Below, one piece after another: positions 8,563 to 17,253 of a stretch of 64,000 nucleotides of DNA (positions are counted from its first letter, which is position 1; each line of letters starts with the position of its first letter). The DNA is from Bradyrhizobium sp. ORS 278 (GTDB lineage: Bacteria > Pseudomonadota > Alphaproteobacteria > Rhizobiales > Xanthobacteraceae): NCBI RefSeq assembly GCF_000026145.1, contig NC_009445.1:372001-436000 (forward strand). Direction: 5' to 3'. The translations under genes were made by a program, and so were the position numbers. Under the pieces are notes generated by a model. The model made no database searches and was not told where the DNA came from. It saw only the letters and a list, made by a program, of their open reading frames with translations.

Positions 8563-8842
8563 GAGCGAATGCTCCCGGGAATGAAGGTTTGAAACTGAAC
8601 GCGTGACTGGCACGCGCGAACAAGCAGGAGGAGGCGCTGCGGCTTACAGCGCGCGCCTAAGCTCCGACGTCGCAGATGTCGCGAACCGTCCGAAGAACCG
8701 CCCGGGCAGCCGGCTATGATCGTCGATGACGACGCGGCGGCAGGCCATGCTGGTGCGATCTAGAACCATTTCAGGGAAATATATAGCACGCGAGCCGCCG
8801 AGTGCGAGATGCGTTTGTCGCAGGGAGGACGCGCGATCTCTC
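8563..8842. other. leuC upstream region, no gene seen
   Basis: About 280 bases between leuC and a palindromic repeat. No reading frame is convincing and I see no leader peptide rich in leucine codons. It should contain the leuC promoter; I cannot define it. Confidence 0.4.
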
Positions 8843-8922
8843 CGTCATTGCGAGCGAAGCGAAGCAATCCAGGGGCTGAGCAAGGACCCTGGATTGCTTC
8901 GTCGCTTCGCTCGCAAGGACGG
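8843..8922. repeat. palindromic repeat, family A copy 1
   Basis: Inverted repeat with arms of the type CATTGCGAGCGAAGCGAAGC and its complement, about 80 bp overall. Other copies are at 11565-11646 and 52755-52836. It lies between leuC and the rplS terminator. Confidence 0.88.
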
Positions 8923-8936
8923 CGGAGCAAAACAAA

Positions 8937-8963
8937 AAAAGCGCGGGGCCAGCCCGCGCTTTT
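8937..8963 (-). terminator. rplS operon terminator
   Basis: Stem AAAAGCGCGGG / CCCGCGCTTTT with a 5-nt loop. On the minus strand it runs on into TTTTTTTGTTTTGC, a textbook intrinsic terminator for the rpsP-rimM-trmD-rplS transcript. Confidence 0.9.
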
Positions 8964-8986
8964 CGTCAATCCAACGGAAGCAACGA

Positions 8987-9373
8987 TTATTCGTTGACAG
9001 CGGCAGCCTGCTGGCGGTCCTGCTTCTCGACGATGCGGGCCGACTTGCCGCGCAGCTGGCGCAGGTAATACAGCTTGGCGCGACGCACCTTGCCGCGGCG
9101 CACGACCTTGATCGAGTCGATCATCGGGGACAGGATCGGGAATACGCGCTCCACGCCCTCGCCGTAAGAGATCTTGCGGACGGTGAAGCTCTCGTTGATG
9201 CCGCCGCCGGACCGGCCGATGCAGACGCCCTCATAGGCCTGCACGCGGGTGCGCTCGCCTTCGACCACCTTCACGTTGACGATCACGGTGTCGCCCGGGC
9301 CGAACTCCGGAATTGTCTTGTTGGCGGACAGCTTGTCGAACTGCTCTTTTTCGAGCTGCTGGATCAGGTTCAC
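8987..9373 (-). CDS. rplS: 50S ribosomal protein L19
   Basis: L19 sits at the 30S/50S interface. The protein is 128 residues when started at the GTG at 9373, which has GGAG 8 nt upstream; the N-terminus [10 protein letters not shown] matches the family start. Family marks are the [13 protein letters not shown] segment, [10 protein letters not shown] and the basic [15 protein letters not shown] stretch. The C-terminal tail (RQQAAAVNE) is a short extension as often seen in Rhizobiales. It is the last gene of the conserved rpsP-rimM-trmD-rplS order. Confidence 0.97.
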   Translation of the reverse strand: MNLIQQLEKEQFDKLSANKTIPEFGPGDTVIVNVKVVEGERTRVQAYEGVCIGRSGGGINESFTVRKISYGEGVERVFPILSPMIDSIKVVRRGKVRRAKLYYLRQLRGKSARIVEKQDRQQAAAVNE

Positions 9374-9480
9374 GGGTAAATCTCCATCGGCGGCGCGCCC
9401 AGCCGGGTCACGCGGGCTGCGCTTGTTCCTGCCGTCACTTGCGGAATTGGGCGCTCCTATAAGGCAAAGCGCGAGGCTTG

Positions 9481-10254
9481 TCACCCGTCTGTCGTGCTTT
9501 TTGGCGCTTTTTGGCTGGTCCTGCTTTGTTCCCGGGGCTGGCGTGCCTGCCATTCGCCCCAGAGGTCGGGCCTGCGCGCCTCGGTGAGAGCCAGGGATTG
9601 TGCATGGCGCCACGCCGCGACCTTGGCGTGATCGCCGGAGGTCAGCACATCCGGAATGCTACGGCCCTCGAAGACCTGCGGTCGGGTGTATTGCGGGTAC
9701 TCGAGTAGGCCGTCGGAGAAGCTTTCGTCGGTGCCGGATTCGAGCTTTCCCATTACGCCCGGCAGTAGCCGCACGCAGGCGTCGATCAGCACCAGCGCGG
9801 CGATCTCGCCGCCCGACAGCACGTAGTCGCCGATCGAGACCTCGATCAGTTCGCGTGCGTCGATCACGCGCTGGTCAATGCCCTCGAAGCGGCCGCAGAC
9901 GATCAGCGGCCCGGGCCCCGCGGCGAGCTCGCGCACGAAGGCCTGGGTCAATGGCCGGCCGCGCGGGCTCATCAGCAGCTTCGGCCGCTCGGGTGCGATG
10001 GCCGCGGCGTCGATGGCGGCTGCCAGCACATCGGCGCGCAGCACCATCCCCGGGCCGCCGCCGGCAGGCGTGTCATCGACGCTGCGATGCTTGTCGGTGG
10101 CCGACGCGCGGATGTCGCGCGCCTCCAGTGACCAGATGCCTGATGTCAGCGCCCGGCCGGCGAGGCTCACGCCGAGCGGTCCGGGAAACATCTCCGGAAA
10201 CAGCGTCAGCACAGTCGCGCGCCAGGGCGCGGTCAGAGGGGGCGAAGTGGTCAT
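9481..10254 (-). CDS. trmD: tRNA (guanine37-N1)-methyltransferase
   Basis: TrmD methylates G37 of tRNAs with a G36G37 sequence, preventing +1 frameshifting, using S-adenosylmethionine bound in a trefoil knot. The protein is 257 residues, starting at the ATG at 10254. Visible family segments are [22 protein letters not shown], the knot-loop regions [18 protein letters not shown] and [11 protein letters not shown], and the C-terminal PQYTRP. A basic C-terminal tail after the catalytic domain is slightly longer than in E. coli. It lies between rimM and rplS in the usual operon. Confidence 0.97.
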   Translation of the reverse strand: MTTSPPLTAPWRATVLTLFPEMFPGPLGVSLAGRALTSGIWSLEARDIRASATDKHRSVDDTPAGGGPGMVLRADVLAAAIDAAAIAPERPKLLMSPRGRPLTQAFVRELAAGPGPLIVCGRFEGIDQRVIDARELIEVSIGDYVLSGGEIAALVLIDACVRLLPGVMGKLESGTDESFSDGLLEYPQYTRPQVFEGRSIPDVLTSGDHAKVAAWRHAQSLALTEARRPDLWGEWQARQPREQSRTSQKAPKSTTDG

Positions 10255-10335
10255 GGCGCTCTGTACGGCAGCGGCGAAGCAAGATCGAGCCCACCGAATG
10301 CGCCAAGCGCAAAGACTGGTGCGACTCCACCACCG

Positions 10336-10400
10336 GTGTCGTCCCGGACAAGCCGTGACGCGCATCAGCGCGTCGCCGCGCCGATCCGGGACCCATACCG
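10336..10400. repeat. palindromic repeat, family F-like
   Basis: Inverted-repeat element with GTCGTCCCGG on the left and CCGGGACCCATA on the right, between trmD and rimM. It resembles the element at 14558-14705. Confidence 0.65.
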
Positions 10401-10457
10401 CGTGATGTTGGAAAGTGACACGCTGCCAGTTCCGCGCAAGCCAATCGGCTGCGGTGG

Positions 10458-10490
10458 CTATGGATCCCCGCTTTCGCGGGGATGACGAGC
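10458..10490. repeat. short palindromic repeat forming rimM 3' end
   Basis: The segment holds the dyad ATCCCCGC-TTTC-GCGGGGAT. It lies inside the last ten codons and stop of rimM, so it encodes the protein's tail. Confidence 0.7.
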
Positions 10491-11054
10491 TGAGTTTGGG
10501 GCGGCAGCATCGTCCTCAGCCGACGCCGATTCATCGGCCGAAGCTCGATCCTCGCCGTCAATCTCATCAGGCAGCTCGATGATGACCCGCCCGCCCGCGA
10601 GGTCCACCGTCGGCACCACGGCATTGGTGAACGGCAGCATCAGGGTGCTGCCGGAGGGCGGAGCGATCTCGATGATGTCGCCGGCGCCGAAATTATGGAT
10701 GGCGAGCACGCGGCCGAGCGGGGCGCCGGCCGTGGTCTCGGCGGCCAGGCCGATCAGGTCGGCGTGGTAGTATTCATCGTCGTCGGTCTCGGGCAGGCGG
10801 TCGCGCGGCACGTAGAGCTCGACGCCGTTGAGGCGTTCGGCCGCGTTGCGGTCGGTAATGCCCTTGAAGCTCGCGACGAGATGATCCTTGGCCTCGCGCG
10901 CCTTGGTGACCTCGAACGAGCGGCTGCCGTCCTTGGTCGTCAGCGGGCCGTAATGCAGCACGGCCAGCGGGTCCTCGGTGAAGGTCCACAGCCGAACCTC
11001 GCCGCGCACGCCGTGCGCGGCGCCGATCCTGGCGACGCAGATCAGCTTGGACAT
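10458..11054 (-). CDS. rimM: ribosome maturation factor RimM
   Basis: RimM binds S19 and helps mature the 30S head. The protein is 198 residues from the ATG at 11054. The N-terminal RimM domain ([19 protein letters not shown]) and the C-terminal PRC-barrel (YYHADLIGL through [15 protein letters not shown] and GRVIIELP) are both clear. After about residue 170 there is an acidic low-complexity stretch, and the last ten residues (RHPRESGDP end) are encoded by an intergenic-type palindromic repeat. The core is complete, so function should be intact. It sits in the rpsP-rimM-trmD-rplS operon. Confidence 0.95.
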   Translation of the reverse strand: MSKLICVARIGAAHGVRGEVRLWTFTEDPLAVLHYGPLTTKDGSRSFEVTKAREAKDHLVASFKGITDRNAAERLNGVELYVPRDRLPETDDDEYYHADLIGLAAETTAGAPLGRVLAIHNFGAGDIIEIAPPSGSTLMLPFTNAVVPTVDLAGGRVIIELPDEIDGEDRASADESASAEDDAAAPNSARHPRESGDP

Positions 11055-11059
11055 CACGA

Positions 11060-11166
11060 GGCCTCGTCCTTCGAGACGCGCGCAACGGCGCGCTCCTCAG
11101 GACGAGGAGCCAAGTCCTCATGCCGAGGAGCACGGCCAAAGCCGCACGTCTCGAAGCATGAGGCCA
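11060..11166. repeat. palindromic repeat, family H
   Basis: A region with GGCCTCGTCCTTCGAGACG on the left and CGTCTCGAAGCATGAGGCC on the right, with internal smaller dyads. It fills the gap between rpsP and rimM, so it is transcribed with the operon. Confidence 0.75.
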
Positions 11167-11182
11167 CGATCGTCAAAGGACG

Positions 11183-11515
11183 TTAGCCCTTGGCGGCGGC
11201 TTCGGCCTGCGCCTTGCGCTCCTTGCGCGGCACGGCCTTCTCGGGGTTGTTGCGGGCTTCGCGCTTCTTCACGCCGGCGGTGTCGAGGAAGCGGGCGACG
11301 CGGTCGGACGGCTGTGCGCCCTTGGCGAGCCAGCCCTTCACCTTCTCCATGTCGAGCTTGAGGCGCGCCTCGTTGTCCTTCGGCATCAGCGGATTGAAGT
11401 AGCCGAGACGCTCGATGAAGCGGCCGTCACGCGGAAAGCGCGAGTCGGCGACGACGACGTGATAGACCGGGCGCTTCTTGGTGCCGGCACGGGCGAGACG
11501 AATGACGACGGACAT
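11183..11515 (-). CDS. rpsP: 30S ribosomal protein S16
   Basis: S16 is an early-assembling 30S protein. It is 110 residues, starting [16 protein letters not shown], with the family segments [18 protein letters not shown] and LGYFNPL. The C-terminal part is a Lys/Glu/Ala-rich extension (KEAR..AEAAAKG) typical of alphaproteobacterial S16. It is the first gene of the rpsP-rimM-trmD-rplS operon; ffh lies upstream on the same strand, with a family A repeat between them. Confidence 0.97.
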   Translation of the reverse strand: MSVVIRLARAGTKKRPVYHVVVADSRFPRDGRFIERLGYFNPLMPKDNEARLKLDMEKVKGWLAKGAQPSDRVARFLDTAGVKKREARNNPEKAVPRKERKAQAEAAAKG

Positions 11516-11564
11516 GAAAGTTCTCCTAGGTGTCGATGGATTGATGTGAAGGTTGGATAGAAGT

Positions 11565-11646
11565 CGTCATTGCGAGCGAAGCGAAGCAATCCAGGGCGGC
11601 ACGCGCGACTCTGGATTGCTTCGTCGCTTCGCTCCTCGCAATGACG
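11565..11646. repeat. palindromic repeat, family A copy 2
   Basis: Inverted repeat bounded by CGTCATTGCGAGCG and CGCAATGACG, with GCAATCCAG and CTGGATTGC inside. It lies between ffh and rpsP. Confidence 0.9.
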
Positions 11647-11655
11647 GGAGTGAGG

Positions 11656-13203
11656 TCATTTCTTCTTCCCCGGAGGAAGCCCGAGGCCGGGGAGCGTCGG
11701 CTTGCCGCTGAGACCGGTAAGCCCCGGCAGATTGGGCAAACCGCCACGCAGGCCGGCGGGAAGATCCTTCGGCAAGTTCGGCAGGCCGCCGGGCATGCCG
11801 CCCGGCATCTTGTCGGCCAGCGCCTTGAGCTGCTCGGGCGAGGGCATGCCGCCACCGCCGCCGAAGCCCATCGCCTGGGCGATGCCGGCGAGCGGGCCGC
11901 GCTTGCCGGAGCCCATGGCCTTCATCACGTCGGCCATGTTCCGGTGCATCTTGAGCAGCTTGTTGACGTGCTCGACGCTCTGGCCGGAGCCTGCGGCGAT
12001 ACGCTTCTTGCGGCTCGCCTTGAGCAGGTCGGGATGCTTGCGCTCCTCGCGGGTCATCGAATCGATGATCGCGACCTGGCGCTTGAGGATCTTGTCGTCG
12101 ATTCCGGCGGCAGCGATCTGGTTCTTCATCTTGGAGATGCCGGGCATCATGCCCATCAGCCCGCTGATGCCGCCCATCTGCGACATCTGCAGCAGCTGCT
12201 CGCGCATGTCGTTGAGGTCGAACTGACCCTTGCGCATCTTCTCGGCGGCGCGCGCGGCCTTCTCGGCGTCGATGTTCGCCGCGGCCTTCTCGACCAGCGA
12301 GACGATGTCGCCCATGCCGAGGATGCGGCCAGCGATCCGCGAGGGATAGAAGTCCTCCAGCGCATCGGTCTTTTCGCCGGTGCCGAGCAGCTTGATCGGC
12401 TTGCCGGTGACCGCGCGCATCGACAGCGCCGCGCCGCCGCGGCCGTCGCCGTCGATCCGGGTCAGCGCGATGCCGGTGAGGCCGACGCGCTGGTCGAACG
12501 AGCGGGCGAGATTGACCGCGTCCTGACCGGTCAGCGAATCCGCGACCAGCAGCACCTCGTGCGGGTTGGCGACCGCCTTGATCTCGGCGGCCTCCTTCAT
12601 CATGTCCTCGTCGAGCGTGGTGCGGCCGGCGGTATCGAGCAGCACGACGTCATAGCCGCCGAGCTTGGCGGCCTCGATGGCGCGGCGCGCGATCTGCGGC
12701 GGCATCTGGCCGGCGACGATCGGCAGGGTCGGGATGTCCAGGTCGCGGCCGAGCACCGCGAGCTGCTCCATGGCGGCCGGACGGTAGACGTCGAGCGAGG
12801 CCATCAGCACCTTGCGCTTGTCGCGCTGGACCATGCGGCGGGCGAGCTTGGCCGTCGTGGTGGTCTTGCCGGAGCCCTGCAGGCCGACCATCATGATCGG
12901 CACCGGCGGCACCGCATTGAGGTCGATGGTCTGGCCGTCGTCGCCGAGCGTCTTGACCAGTTCGTCATGGACGATCTTCACGACCATCTGGCCGGGGGTG
13001 ACCGACTTGACGACGGTGGCGCCGATCGCCTGCTCGCGCACGCGGTCAGTGAAGCTGCGGACAACCTCCAGCGCGACGTCGGCCTCGAGCAGCGCCCGAC
13101 GGACCTCGCGCATCGCGGCGTCGACATCGGCCTCCGAGAGCGAACCGCGCCCCGTCAGCCGATCGAGAATGCCGCCAAGCCTTTCCGACAGATTGTCGAA
13201 CAA
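11656..13203 (-). CDS. ffh: signal recognition particle protein Ffh
   Basis: Ffh binds 4.5S RNA and signal sequences and, with FtsY (19640-20587), delivers nascent membrane proteins to the translocon. The protein is 515 residues. Seen are the N domain (1 to about 95), the GTPase motif GLQGSGKT (107-114), DTAGR (190-194), and the M domain with the RNA-binding helix segment RIAAGSGQSVEHVN. After the M domain there is an unusually long Gly/Pro/Leu-rich tail of about 80 residues (units such as GGLPNLP) ending in PPGKKK. It precedes rpsP on the same strand. Confidence 0.97.
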   Translation of the reverse strand: MFDNLSERLGGILDRLTGRGSLSEADVDAAMREVRRALLEADVALEVVRSFTDRVREQAIGATVVKSVTPGQMVVKIVHDELVKTLGDDGQTIDLNAVPPVPIMMVGLQGSGKTTTTAKLARRMVQRDKRKVLMASLDVYRPAAMEQLAVLGRDLDIPTLPIVAGQMPPQIARRAIEAAKLGGYDVVLLDTAGRTTLDEDMMKEAAEIKAVANPHEVLLVADSLTGQDAVNLARSFDQRVGLTGIALTRIDGDGRGGAALSMRAVTGKPIKLLGTGEKTDALEDFYPSRIAGRILGMGDIVSLVEKAAANIDAEKAARAAEKMRKGQFDLNDMREQLLQMSQMGGISGLMGMMPGISKMKNQIAAAGIDDKILKRQVAIIDSMTREERKHPDLLKASRKKRIAAGSGQSVEHVNKLLKMHRNMADVMKAMGSGKRGPLAGIAQAMGFGGGGGMPSPEQLKALADKMPGGMPGGLPNLPKDLPAGLRGGLPNLPGLTGLSGKPTLPGLGLPPGKKK

Positions 13204-13554
13204 TGTCGTATCCTTTGCCCTTGTCGGGCGCTCGCTTCGTTGCCGCCCGTCATCGCCGCTTGCTGCGGCCCATGACGACTATATAGACCACGACCATATA
13301 GACCTCGGCCCGTCGGCCGAAACCGTCAGTCCAAACACGTTTGCGCCCGAGGGCGCACAGCGCTGTCGGGCGTTGACCTCCGGCCTCCAGGACCGGGCGG
13401 TGGCTCGAAAAGACGAAACTTTCCGAAATTCGGCCGGGTTAAACCCCCCGGAGGCGGAAAAGTCAAGGAAACTTGCGCGCTGCGCGCCGTTGCCGGACCC
13501 AGAGTGGCGCCTTACCTCTTGCGCTAGTTTAGCTTTCCCATTGCGAGGACACCC
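13204..13554. other. divergent promoter region between ffh and MBL gene
   Basis: 351 bases with no convincing gene. It contains the ffh promoter (leftward) and that of the hydrolase (rightward). A short direct repeat of ATATAGACC occurs near 13280-13302. I see no terminator or operator that I can name. Confidence 0.45.
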
Positions 13555-14547
13555 TTGCTGCGCCGTTCCAGGACCTATTCCGGCCCCGTCACCGACCATT
13601 TCGACGGCAAGCGCTTCTACGATCCCGACGGCGTTCCGCCCAAATCCCTCGCCCAGGTGCTGCGCTGGCAGTTCGACCGCAACGGCAAGCGCTCGCGCTG
13701 GCCCGCCTGGGCGCCGAGCCCGCATGCGGATACCCCGCCGCACCGGATCGAGGGCGAGACGGTGCGGCTGTCGTTCATCGGCCATGCCAGCTGGCTGGTC
13801 CAGACCGGCGGGCTGAACATTCTGATCGATCCCGTCTGGTCGGAGCGGGTCTCGCCGCTCTCGTTCGCGGGTCCGAGGCGGCACAACGATCCCGGCATCG
13901 CCTTCGAGGCGCTGCCGCATATCGACGTCGTGCTGGTCTCGCACGGGCATTACGATCATCTCGACATCCGCACGCTTTCGAAGCTGACGGCGCGTTTCGC
14001 GCCGCGCGTGGTGACGCCGCTCGGCAACGATCTCACCATGACCGATGCCGATGCGAAGATTCGCGCCGAGGCCTATGACTGGCACGACCGCGTGACGCTC
14101 AACGACGAGGTCGCGGTCACGCTGGTACCGACCCGGCACTGGACCGCGCGCGGCATCTTCGATCGCAACAAGGCGCTGTGGGCGAGCTTCGTGCTGGAGA
14201 CCCCGCGCGGCAGGCTCTACATCGTCTGCGATTCCGGCTACGGCACGGGCAAGCATTTCCGCCGGGTCGCCGAAGCGCATGCGCCGCTGCGGCTCGCAAT
14301 CCTGCCGATCGGCGCCTATGAGCCGCGCTGGTTCATGCGCGACCAGCACATGAACCCCGAGGATGCCGTGCAGGCGTTACAAGATTGCGGCGCCGAGACC
14401 GCGCTGGCGCATCATCACGGCACGTTCCAGCTGACGGACGAAGCGATCGACGCGCCTGTCCACGCGCTGCATGCGGCGCTTGATTCCGCCGGCATTCCAC
14501 GCGAGCGGTTCAGCGTGCTGAAGCCGGGGCAGGTGGTGGAGATCTAA
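13555..14547 (+). CDS. MBL-fold metal-dependent hydrolase (NAPE-PLD/UlaG-like)
   Basis: This 330-residue protein belongs to the metallo-beta-lactamase fold. The metal motif is SHGHYDHLD, preceded by the core strand FIGHASWLVQTGGLNILIDP; further ligands are likely in PTRHW, CDSGYG and HHHGTF. This layout is that of N-acyl-phosphatidylethanolamine phospholipase-D-like and UlaG-like lactonase/hydrolases. No signal peptide. The start is TTG at 13555 with GAGGA about 9 nt upstream; the next in-frame ATG is far inside the fold. The substrate is not known. Confidence 0.86.
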   Translation: MLRRSRTYSGPVTDHFDGKRFYDPDGVPPKSLAQVLRWQFDRNGKRSRWPAWAPSPHADTPPHRIEGETVRLSFIGHASWLVQTGGLNILIDPVWSERVSPLSFAGPRRHNDPGIAFEALPHIDVVLVSHGHYDHLDIRTLSKLTARFAPRVVTPLGNDLTMTDADAKIRAEAYDWHDRVTLNDEVAVTLVPTRHWTARGIFDRNKALWASFVLETPRGRLYIVCDSGYGTGKHFRRVAEAHAPLRLAILPIGAYEPRWFMRDQHMNPEDAVQALQDCGAETALAHHHGTFQLTDEAIDAPVHALHAALDSAGIPRERFSVLKPGQVVEI

Positions 14548-14557
14548 CTCGCCGCCG

Positions 14558-14705
14558 CTACAAAACAGGTGTCGTCCCGGCCTTGAGCCGGGACCCATAA
14601 CCACCGAACGTAATGTTGCGAAGGCTAGTTGCCCCATTTCGCGCGACGACACCCGCCGCGGAGTATGGGTCCCGGCTCAAGGCCGGGACGACATCGAGTT
14701 TGTAG
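14558..14705. repeat. palindromic repeat, family F
   Basis: A long inverted repeat with arms GTCGTCCCGGCCTTGAGCC and its complement, followed by GGGACCCATA / TATGGGTCCC. The outermost pairing is CTACAAAAC with GTTTGTAG. It lies between the hydrolase and the convergent SIMPL gene. Confidence 0.9.
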
Positions 14706-14758
14706 CAGCGGTGTCGGCTCACGGCTTGGCGTGAGTACGCCGCGGAGGCTGGGGGGCT

Positions 14759-15472
14759 TTACTGCCCCGCCTTGATCGCCCAGGTCACGCTGACCGTGAC
14801 CGACAGCGTCTCCTCGCCCTGTGCCACCGGCGTCGGCGCCCCGGCGGCCATCGGTGCGGCGAACGTCTTGGCGCGGAACACCGGGGTGGGCGCGCCGTCC
14901 TCGGCGATGTTGAGTGGCTGGCCCAGCGTGACGCCGGCGGCCTTGGCGTAGATCTCGGCCTTGCGGCGCGCGTCGGCGACGGCCTTCTCGCGCGCCTGGT
15001 CGAGCAGCTTGGACGGCTCGGCGACGCTGAAGAAGACGTTGCCAACATCATTGGCGCCTGCGGCCACGACCGTATCGATCACGTTCGCCACCTTGGCGAT
15101 GTCGTGCACCTTGATGGTGACGCGGTTGCTGGCGCGATAGCCGGTCACGGCCGGCTGTCCCGGCCGGTTCTGGGCATATTGCGGCTGCAGCGACAGCCGC
15201 GAAGTCTGAACGTCCTTGTCGGCGATCCCCGCCGTCTTCAGGGACTGCAGCACCTTCGCCATGGCCACGTTGTTGGCCTCGGCGGCCTCGCGCGCGGTCT
15301 TGGCATCGGAGGCGACGCCGGCATCGATCTGCGCCAGATCCGGCGGCGCCTGCACGCTGCCCTCGCCGCTGACGGTGATCGCCGGCGTGTCCTGCCGAGC
15401 GATGTCGTCCGCCAGCGCAGGCAGAGCGGCGGAGGCCATCATCGCGGCAACGAGCAGCGGTCTGAGCATCAT
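14759..15472 (-). CDS. SIMPL-domain (DUF541) periplasmic protein
   Basis: This 237-residue exported protein has a signal peptide (residues 1 to about 22, cleaved after ALA) and a SIMPL/DUF541 domain beginning ITVSGEGSVQAPPDLAQI and running almost to the C-terminus. Family members are linked to oxidative stress resistance and envelope functions in various bacteria, without a known reaction. The ATG at 15472 is 5 nt after the stop of the upstream GyrI-like gene; a GTG at 15481 overlapping that stop is an alternative. Translation of the two genes is probably coupled. Confidence 0.85.
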   Translation of the reverse strand: MMLRPLLVAAMMASAALPALADDIARQDTPAITVSGEGSVQAPPDLAQIDAGVASDAKTAREAAEANNVAMAKVLQSLKTAGIADKDVQTSRLSLQPQYAQNRPGQPAVTGYRASNRVTIKVHDIAKVANVIDTVVAAGANDVGNVFFSVAEPSKLLDQAREKAVADARRKAEIYAKAAGVTLGQPLNIAEDGAPTPVFRAKTFAAPMAAGAPTPVAQGEETLSVTVSVTWAIKAGQ

Positions 15473-15477
15473 GGCGC

Positions 15478-16212
15478 TCACTTCAACGGCACGTAGACGT
15501 TGATGACGAGCTTGTCCTCGGCCGTCTTCAAGGGATCGGTCAGGTACTCCTCGATGAAGGTGTCCTTGGCCTCCAGCCGGCGCTCGTCGAGATGGTTGGT
15601 GATCGCCTCGTAGGTGTTGTCCATGTTGTCGTAGGAGCCGCGATGGACGAACTTAAGCGCCTTGCCTTCGGGCGACTGGCCGATGCTCATGCCCTTGCCG
15701 AGCGTCTTCGGCTCCTGGTCGATCGGCATCTCCGCCAAATAAGTGAAGCCGTTGTCATCGGTCGAGGTGTAGACGATCATACCGTTGCCGGCCGGCTTGA
15801 CGCCCTGCTTGTCGAGGGTCGTCGACAGCGCCTTGAAGGAGTCGATCAGCGTGTCGAACGCATTGTCCCAGTTGGCGGTGCCCTTCACGAGCACGACCTT
15901 CTTGGCCTCGAGCTTGATCTCTTCGCCAAAGGCGTCGGCCGCCTGGCTCGGCGCGGCGGCTGGCGGAGTGGCTGGTGCCTGGGCCGCGGGCGACGATGAC
16001 GGGCTCGCGCTGGCGGCGGGGGTCGGGGACGGGCTGGCGGAGGCAGCGGGCAACGCCGAGGGGGCCGGGGTGGCGCTCGGCGCCGGGGCGGGCGAGGCTG
16101 AGGCCGCCGGAGCCGGGGAGGCGGACGGCGCCTGCGCCCGGGCGAGCGGGCCACCCAGCGCCAACGCGACCGTGCCCACGGCCAGAACAAGGCGGAACGT
16201 GCTGAGATTCAT
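15478..16212 (-). CDS. exported GyrI-like effector-binding domain protein
   Basis: This 244-residue protein has three parts: a signal peptide (residues 1-26, cleavage after ARA), a long Ala/Pro/Ser linker to about residue 90, and a GyrI/SOUL-like ligand-binding domain starting near EEIKLEAKKVVLVKG. Typical domain pieces are GNGMIVYTSTDD, the FTYLAEMPID strand and KFVHRGSYDNMDNTY. No DNA-binding domain is present, so it is an exported sensor or binding protein rather than an AraC-type regulator. GGAG lies 9 nt before the ATG at 16212. It heads a two-gene unit with the SIMPL protein. Confidence 0.82.
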   Translation of the reverse strand: MNLSTFRLVLAVGTVALALGGPLARAQAPSASPAPAASASPAPAPSATPAPSALPAASASPSPTPAASASPSSSPAAQAPATPPAAAPSQAADAFGEEIKLEAKKVVLVKGTANWDNAFDTLIDSFKALSTTLDKQGVKPAGNGMIVYTSTDDNGFTYLAEMPIDQEPKTLGKGMSIGQSPEGKALKFVHRGSYDNMDNTYEAITNHLDERRLEAKDTFIEEYLTDPLKTAEDKLVINVYVPLK

Positions 16213-16383
16213 TCGACTATTCTCCAGTGCCGTGCTGCTCCTGCGCAGGGCGCGTGCCGGCGAACATGCGGTCCTAACATGCCCGGCGGCGCGGCGTCCC
16301 ATGACAGATGCGTCATGTCCCCCTGCGGACTGGTCAATGCGGCGCCTTTCGCCATATAAGGCGGACACAATTTGGATATTTTC

Positions 16384-17253
16384 ATGAGCCCGCTGGCCAA
16401 CCACAGCTTCGTCAAGATGAACGGGATCGGCAACGAAATCGTCGTGCTGGATCTGCGCGACGTGAAGCATGTCGTCACGCCGGACGAGGCGCGGGCGGTT
16501 GCATCGCGCGTACCTTACGACCAGATGATGGTGCTGCAGCGGCCACGGTTCGATGGCACCGAGGCCTTCATCCGCATCTACAACAATGACGGCTCGGAAT
16601 CCGGCGCCTGCGGCAACGGCATGCGCTGCGTGGTGAGCCAGGTGTTCGGCAAGACCGGGCAGACCAGCGCGACGTTCGAGACCCGCGCCGGCCTGTTGAA
16701 CTGCTGGCAGGGGCCGGCGCCCGATCTCTACACTGTCGACATGGGCGTGCCGAGGTTCGGCTGGCAGGACATTCCCCTGGCCGAGGAGTTCCGCGACACC
16801 CGCTACATCGAGCTGCAGATCGGCCCGATCGACGCGCCGATCCTGCATTCGCCGTCGGTCGTCAGCATGGGCAATCCGCACGCTGTGTTCTGGGTCGACA
16901 ACGACGTCAATTCCTATGACCTCGAGCGCTTCGGGCCGCTCTTGGAAAACCACCCGATCTTCCCGGAGCGGGCCAACATCACGCTGGCCCAGATCGTCGA
17001 CCGCGACCACATCACGATGCGCACCTGGGAGCGCGGCGCGGGACTGACCCGGGCCTGCGGCTCGGCGGCGTGTGCGACCGCGGTCGCCGCCGCCCGGCTG
17101 AAGCGCGCCAACCGGCTCGTGCACATGACGCTGCCGGGCGGCGAGCTGACGATCGAGTGGCGCGAGCGCGACGACCACGTGTTGATGACGGGCACCGCGA
17201 CGTTCGAGTTCGAGGGCCGGTTTGAGCCAGCGCTGTTCGCCAGCGTCGCATGA
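16384..17253 (+). CDS. dapF: diaminopimelate epimerase
   Basis: DapF interconverts LL- and meso-diaminopimelate for lysine and peptidoglycan synthesis by a two-cysteine mechanism. The protein is 289 residues from the ATG at 16384; a TTG four codons upstream is less likely. The two catalytic cysteines are Cys76 in [10 protein letters not shown] and Cys225 in TRACGSAAC, and the N-terminal [13 protein letters not shown] is diagnostic. Its stop codon overlaps the start of mtaB (ATGA at 17250-17253), so the two are translationally coupled, an order common in Rhizobiales. Confidence 0.97.
   Translation: MSPLANHSFVKMNGIGNEIVVLDLRDVKHVVTPDEARAVASRVPYDQMMVLQRPRFDGTEAFIRIYNNDGSESGACGNGMRCVVSQVFGKTGQTSATFETRAGLLNCWQGPAPDLYTVDMGVPRFGWQDIPLAEEFRDTRYIELQIGPIDAPILHSPSVVSMGNPHAVFWVDNDVNSYDLERFGPLLENHPIFPERANITLAQIVDRDHITMRTWERGAGLTRACGSAACATAVAAARLKRANRLVHMTLPGGELTIEWRERDDHVLMTGTATFEFEGRFEPALFASVA

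Noticed and set aside
16213..17178. Long minus-strand frame opposite dapF, extending the GyrI-like protein upstream
   Set aside because: It is the antisense of dapF; the signal peptide and ribosome site place the start at 16212.
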